Shown here one piece after another: positions 61,455-64,000 of a DNA stretch of 64,000 bases. Under the pieces are notes generated by a model. That model was not told the DNA's origin. It did no database searches and saw only the letters and a program-made list of their open reading frames with translations. This DNA comes from Photobacterium gaetbulicola Gung47 (GTDB lineage: Bacteria > Pseudomonadota > Gammaproteobacteria > Enterobacterales > Vibrionaceae): the NCBI GenBank assembly GCA_000940995.1, contig CP005973.1:1488001-1552000 (forward strand), given 5' to 3'. Every line of letters begins with the position of its first letter. The stretch's first letter is position 1. A program made the position numbers and the translations under genes.

Positions 61455-62606
61455 ATGGACAAGTTTACTTACCAGAACCCTACCCGTATTCATTTTGGCG
61501 AAGGCCAGATCGCAGCCATTGCCAGCGATATTCCACAAGATAAAAAAGTCTTGGTGATTTACGGCGGCGGTTCTATCAAGAAAAACGGTGTATATGAGCA
61601 AGTAGAGGCAGCCCTGAGCGAACATAACTGGGGTGAGTTTTCCGGTGTAGAGCCTAACCCTCAGTACGACACGCTGATGAAAGCAGTAGAAAAAATCAAA
61701 GCCGAAGGGTTTGATTTCTTGCTTGCCGTCGGTGGCGGTTCGGTGATCGACGGCACGAAATTCATTGCTGCGGCAGCCGCTTACCAGGGCGAAGACCCAT
61801 GGAATATTCTGGCTCAGCAGCACCCGGTAGAAAGTGCCCTGCCACTGGCGTGTGTGCTGACACTGCCGGCAACTGGCTCAGAGAGCAACATGGGCTCGGT
61901 CGTTTCTCGCGGCAAAGACAAACTGGCGTTCATGACCCCCAAAGTGCAGCCATTGTTCGCGGTACTAGACCCTACGACCACGCTGAGCCTGTCCCCTCGC
62001 CAGGTAGCCAACGGGGTTGTGGATGCCTATGTTCACGTGATGGAGCAGTACCTGACCTTCCCGGCCAACGCCAAGGTTCAGGACCGCTTTGCAGAAGGCC
62101 TGCTGCTGAACCTTATCGAAGAGGGACCCAAAGCCCTCGCGACTCCTGATGACCTCGATGTTCGAGCCAACATCATGTGGACGGCGACCCAGGCACTCAA
62201 CGGTTTGATTGGTGTCGGTGTCCCACAAGACTGGACCACCCACATGATCGGCCATGAGCTAACCGGCAACTACGGTATCGATCACGCACGCACCCTCAGT
62301 ATTGTTCTGCCTGCGGTAATGAAAGAGCGCCGAGCTGACAAGGAAGGGAAGTTGCTGCAGTATGCAGAGCGCGTATTTGGTATCAATGAAGGTTCAAGTG
62401 ACGAACGTATCGACCAAGCAATTGCAAAGACCATTGCTTTCTTCAAGCAGATGGAAGTACCGACAAGCTTGAGCGATGTTAAGCTCGGCACTGCCGATAT
62501 CGATACCCTGGTCGCCAGCCTTGAAAAACATGGCATGAAAGCGCTGGGCGAGCGTGGCAATATTACCATCAAAGACAGCCGCGCCATTCTGGAAGCGGCC
62601 TTGTAA
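61455..62606 (+). CDS. yqhD: NADPH-dependent aldehyde reductase / alcohol dehydrogenase YqhD-like
   Basis: Iron-type alcohol dehydrogenase of 383 residues, nearly the E. coli YqhD length (387). Family blocks: FTYQNPTRIHFGEGQIAAI, YGGGSIKKNGVYEQV (NADPH side; YqhD has GGGSIKK), GGGSVIDGTKFIAAAA, and the metal ligands Asp/His in VVDAYVHVMEQY (about 189-200) and His residues in HMIGHELTGNYGIDHART (about 262-279). It reduces short aldehydes, many from lipid peroxidation. TGGAG precedes the ATG. Divergent from its regulator with 250 nt between the starts. Confidence 0.95.
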   Translation: MDKFTYQNPTRIHFGEGQIAAIASDIPQDKKVLVIYGGGSIKKNGVYEQVEAALSEHNWGEFSGVEPNPQYDTLMKAVEKIKAEGFDFLLAVGGGSVIDGTKFIAAAAAYQGEDPWNILAQQHPVESALPLACVLTLPATGSESNMGSVVSRGKDKLAFMTPKVQPLFAVLDPTTTLSLSPRQVANGVVDAYVHVMEQYLTFPANAKVQDRFAEGLLLNLIEEGPKALATPDDLDVRANIMWTATQALNGLIGVGVPQDWTTHMIGHELTGNYGIDHARTLSIVLPAVMKERRADKEGKLLQYAERVFGINEGSSDERIDQAIAKTIAFFKQMEVPTSLSDVKLGTADIDTLVASLEKHGMKALGERGNITIKDSRAILEAAL

Positions 62607-62625
62607 GTCATTGCTTAATAAAAAG

Positions 62626-62644
62626 GGGAGGCAACACGCCTCCC
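62626..62644. terminator. Terminator between yqhD and the L,D-transpeptidase gene
   Basis: GGGAGGC/GCCTCCC stem (62626-62632 and 62638-62644) with a 5-nt loop. Four A residues before and TTACTGTTATT after give a modest T tract on both strands; it lies between convergent stops. Confidence 0.7.
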
Positions 62645-62685
62645 TTACTGTTATTAGTCGCCTAGAGTCGCGACCATGATAGTTA

Positions 62686-63396
62686 TTATCGACGGATAAC
62701 CATACGGTTTTCGCCTTTCACTGGCTCTTGAAATTGCGCGGATGCCAGCAAGGATGGGGAGGAGTCCTGCCCCACCATCTCGTCATTGGCAGCAAGGATA
62801 ATGCTTCCACCTTTGATCAAGTCGATAATTTCACGGTTCTTCTCTGGCGGTAAGGCCGGGCACCCCCAGCTCCAACCGATGAAGTTATTGGTTTCGAGAA
62901 AATCCGGGGAAGCATATTTTGCACCGTGGATCACGATATGGCGGCGGCGGGCATTGTCATTGACGCCAACAGACAACCCATCAAGGCGAAGTGAATAGCC
63001 ATATTTTCCATAATACGTCTCGGCCGTTTTGAACACACCAACAGAGGTCTGCTTGGAATTGAGCGTATTCGAAAAGCGTCTAGCATAGGCACCTCCGCTT
63101 TCAATACCATGGGTGGTATAGGTATGGTATTTCAGCTTCTTGTTTGCCAAATCAACGACATAAAAACGCTTTTCGTTAGAAGGACGCCGATAGTCAATAA
63201 TCACCAGGTTAGGGTTTGCCCCTGTTCCTTTGGTCATATATGCTTCGATACCCTCTTTCAGCAACGCATAGTCCATCACCCCATCTAAAGATGCTGTTAA
63301 GTACACCTCACTGGTAAGGTCATCAATGTGATCTTCGAGGCTTCCAGCCTGGGCAATAGAAGAAAAAAACAAAATTAGAAGTATTTTTTTGATCAT
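62686..63396 (-). CDS. Periplasmic L,D-transpeptidase-like (YkuD_2) protein
   Basis: Exported protein of 236 residues from ATG 63396 (MIKKILLILFFSSIAQA signal peptide); ATG 63402 is also possible. The catalytic domain shows HIVIHGAKYASPDFL (His about 159) and the cysteine in GWSWGCPALPPEKNRE (about 178), matching the H-x-A...S/W-x-G-C-P-A-L pattern of the murein L,D-transpeptidase catalytic-domain family (YkuD_2), common in Vibrionaceae. It should act on peptidoglycan stem peptides or anchor proteins. Divergent from the next gene. Confidence 0.88.
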   Translation of the reverse strand: MIKKILLILFFSSIAQAGSLEDHIDDLTSEVYLTASLDGVMDYALLKEGIEAYMTKGTGANPNLVIIDYRRPSNEKRFYVVDLANKKLKYHTYTTHGIESGGAYARRFSNTLNSKQTSVGVFKTAETYYGKYGYSLRLDGLSVGVNDNARRRHIVIHGAKYASPDFLETNNFIGWSWGCPALPPEKNREIIDLIKGGSIILAANDEMVGQDSSPSLLASAQFQEPVKGENRMVIRR

Positions 63397-63602
63397 AAGC
63401 ATTAGCAAAACATGATTTTTTTACGACGGACTCACTTTGCTAATTTTAACAGATTAATCGACAAGAGCTTTTACATCTCATCATTTCAGACAGAATTTCA
63501 TAGAAAATTACAAATATCAGCTTAAGAAAAGACCAAATCCCGAACAGTCAAATCACCTACACTTAACCATATATTTCGACGCATATTCTTCGGGGTTGTC
63601 AT

Positions 63603-64000
63603 ATGAAGCACATATCGAAGTGGATTGTGTTGCCGTTTTTCCTGCTCTTTTCGTGTTATAGCAAAGCAGAAGCCGTTGATCTGTCGAAACTTTATGAAGT
63701 ACATAGAGATTTTGACTACAGCGATCTCGTCATTGAAGTGCAGGGATTCAAGGTACCGACCCTGGCAGCCTTTCGAGGCTGGGTATTGATGAACAAGAAG
63801 CAAGCCGATATTCAGGAGGGATACCAGTATTTTCTCGACAGGGGAGTCAAAGAGGGTATTCCTCTCCACCTAGTATTACTACAAGGCACCGATTGGCGTT
63901 TGAGCAACACCACCGTTTTCAATTTGCCAGACAAAAAAAACTGGGACAACATGGTTCGTACCCTGCTGTTTATCCAACAGCATGTCATGCCAAAAACCGG
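63603..64000 (+). CDS. Secreted protein, partial (cut by right window edge)
   Basis: Reading from ATG 63603 stays open to the end of the window, giving at least 132 residues. A signal peptide (MKHISKWIVLPFFLLFSCYS, cleavage near KAEA) is followed by VDLSKLYEVHRDFDYSDLVI and FLDRGVKEGIPLHLVLLQGTD. I do not recognise the family. It is divergent from the L,D-transpeptidase gene, about 200 nt between the starts, so it may work on the cell wall too; that is only positional inference. The 3' end lies outside the window. Confidence 0.72.
   Translation, partial: MKHISKWIVLPFFLLFSCYSKAEAVDLSKLYEVHRDFDYSDLVIEVQGFKVPTLAAFRGWVLMNKKQADIQEGYQYFLDRGVKEGIPLHLVLLQGTDWRLSNTTVFNLPDKKNWDNMVRTLLFIQQHVMPKT

Noticed and set aside
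63522..63869. Open frame of 115 codons on the minus strand at the right edge
   Set aside because: Antisense to a plus-strand frame starting at 63603 that has a textbook signal peptide and stays open to the window end.
1..64000. CRISPR arrays, tRNA, rRNA, integron attC sites, prophage or IS elements
   Set aside because: No regularly spaced repeats, cloverleaf genes, transposases, integrases or phage structural genes were seen; the group II intron is the only mobile element.

Overview
The window looks like a chromosomal segment of a marine gammaproteobacterium of the family Vibrionaceae, most likely Photobacterium or a close relative. This is inferred from the gene repertoire (aapJQMP, ovoA, nupC, a KefB/KefG pair, a yqhC/yqhD pair, many small outer-membrane barrels) and from protein style; no rRNA or tRNA is present to settle it. 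About 56 protein genes on both strands are supported. There are no phage genes, IS transposases, CRISPR arrays, rRNA or tRNA. The only mobile element is a group II intron.

Layout. 1-5632 (+): xanthine dehydrogenase xdhA (5' end outside the window), xdhB, xdhC and an NCS2 purine permease form one tight operon. 5770-8430: a small outer-membrane barrel, a 70-residue membrane protein, and nupC (-) behind an unusual leader with a CRP-like site, a hairpin and a short ORF whose stop overlaps the nupC start. 8666-11223 (-): KefB-type K+/H+ antiporter and its flavoprotein partner. 11353-11490 (-): small-RNA candidate. 11756-12373 (+): secreted protein with 20-residue leucine-rich repeats. 12540-16832 (-): AapJQMP general amino-acid ABC importer. 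16833-18065: gene-poor. 18066-28134: SRPBCC protein, two GNAT acetyltransferases, secreted small proteins, the ovothiol enzyme OvoA, an OprB-like porin, a META lipoprotein, DUF2157 and CreA.

28430-31192: a lipoprotein gene followed directly by a group II intron (29270-31159, - strand). The intron sits between the gene's stop codon and an 11-bp hairpin that was probably its terminator. Its reverse transcriptase is split by a one-base frameshift. 31459-36933: a heme-barrel-like secreted protein, then a TolC-HlyD-ABC2-ABC2 export operon without an ATPase and with a perfect palindrome upstream.

37076-49083 looks like one catabolic neighbourhood: a 2-enoate/2,4-dienoyl-CoA reductase-like Fe-S flavoenzyme, two outer-membrane barrels, an AraC regulator, and a divergent CoA-transferase - FadB-like - FadA-like operon, followed by a secreted serine beta-lactamase-fold hydrolase. 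There is no acyl-CoA synthetase or acyl-CoA dehydrogenase, which suggests growth on a short unsaturated or 3-hydroxy acid.

49251-64000: LysR regulator, a PcaB-like lyase, a second small-RNA candidate (52743-52816, -), a CPA2 antiporter, an HlyD/inner-membrane pair with a divergent AraC regulator, two tandem paralogous outer-membrane barrels, yqhC/yqhD, an L,D-transpeptidase, and a secreted protein cut by the right edge.
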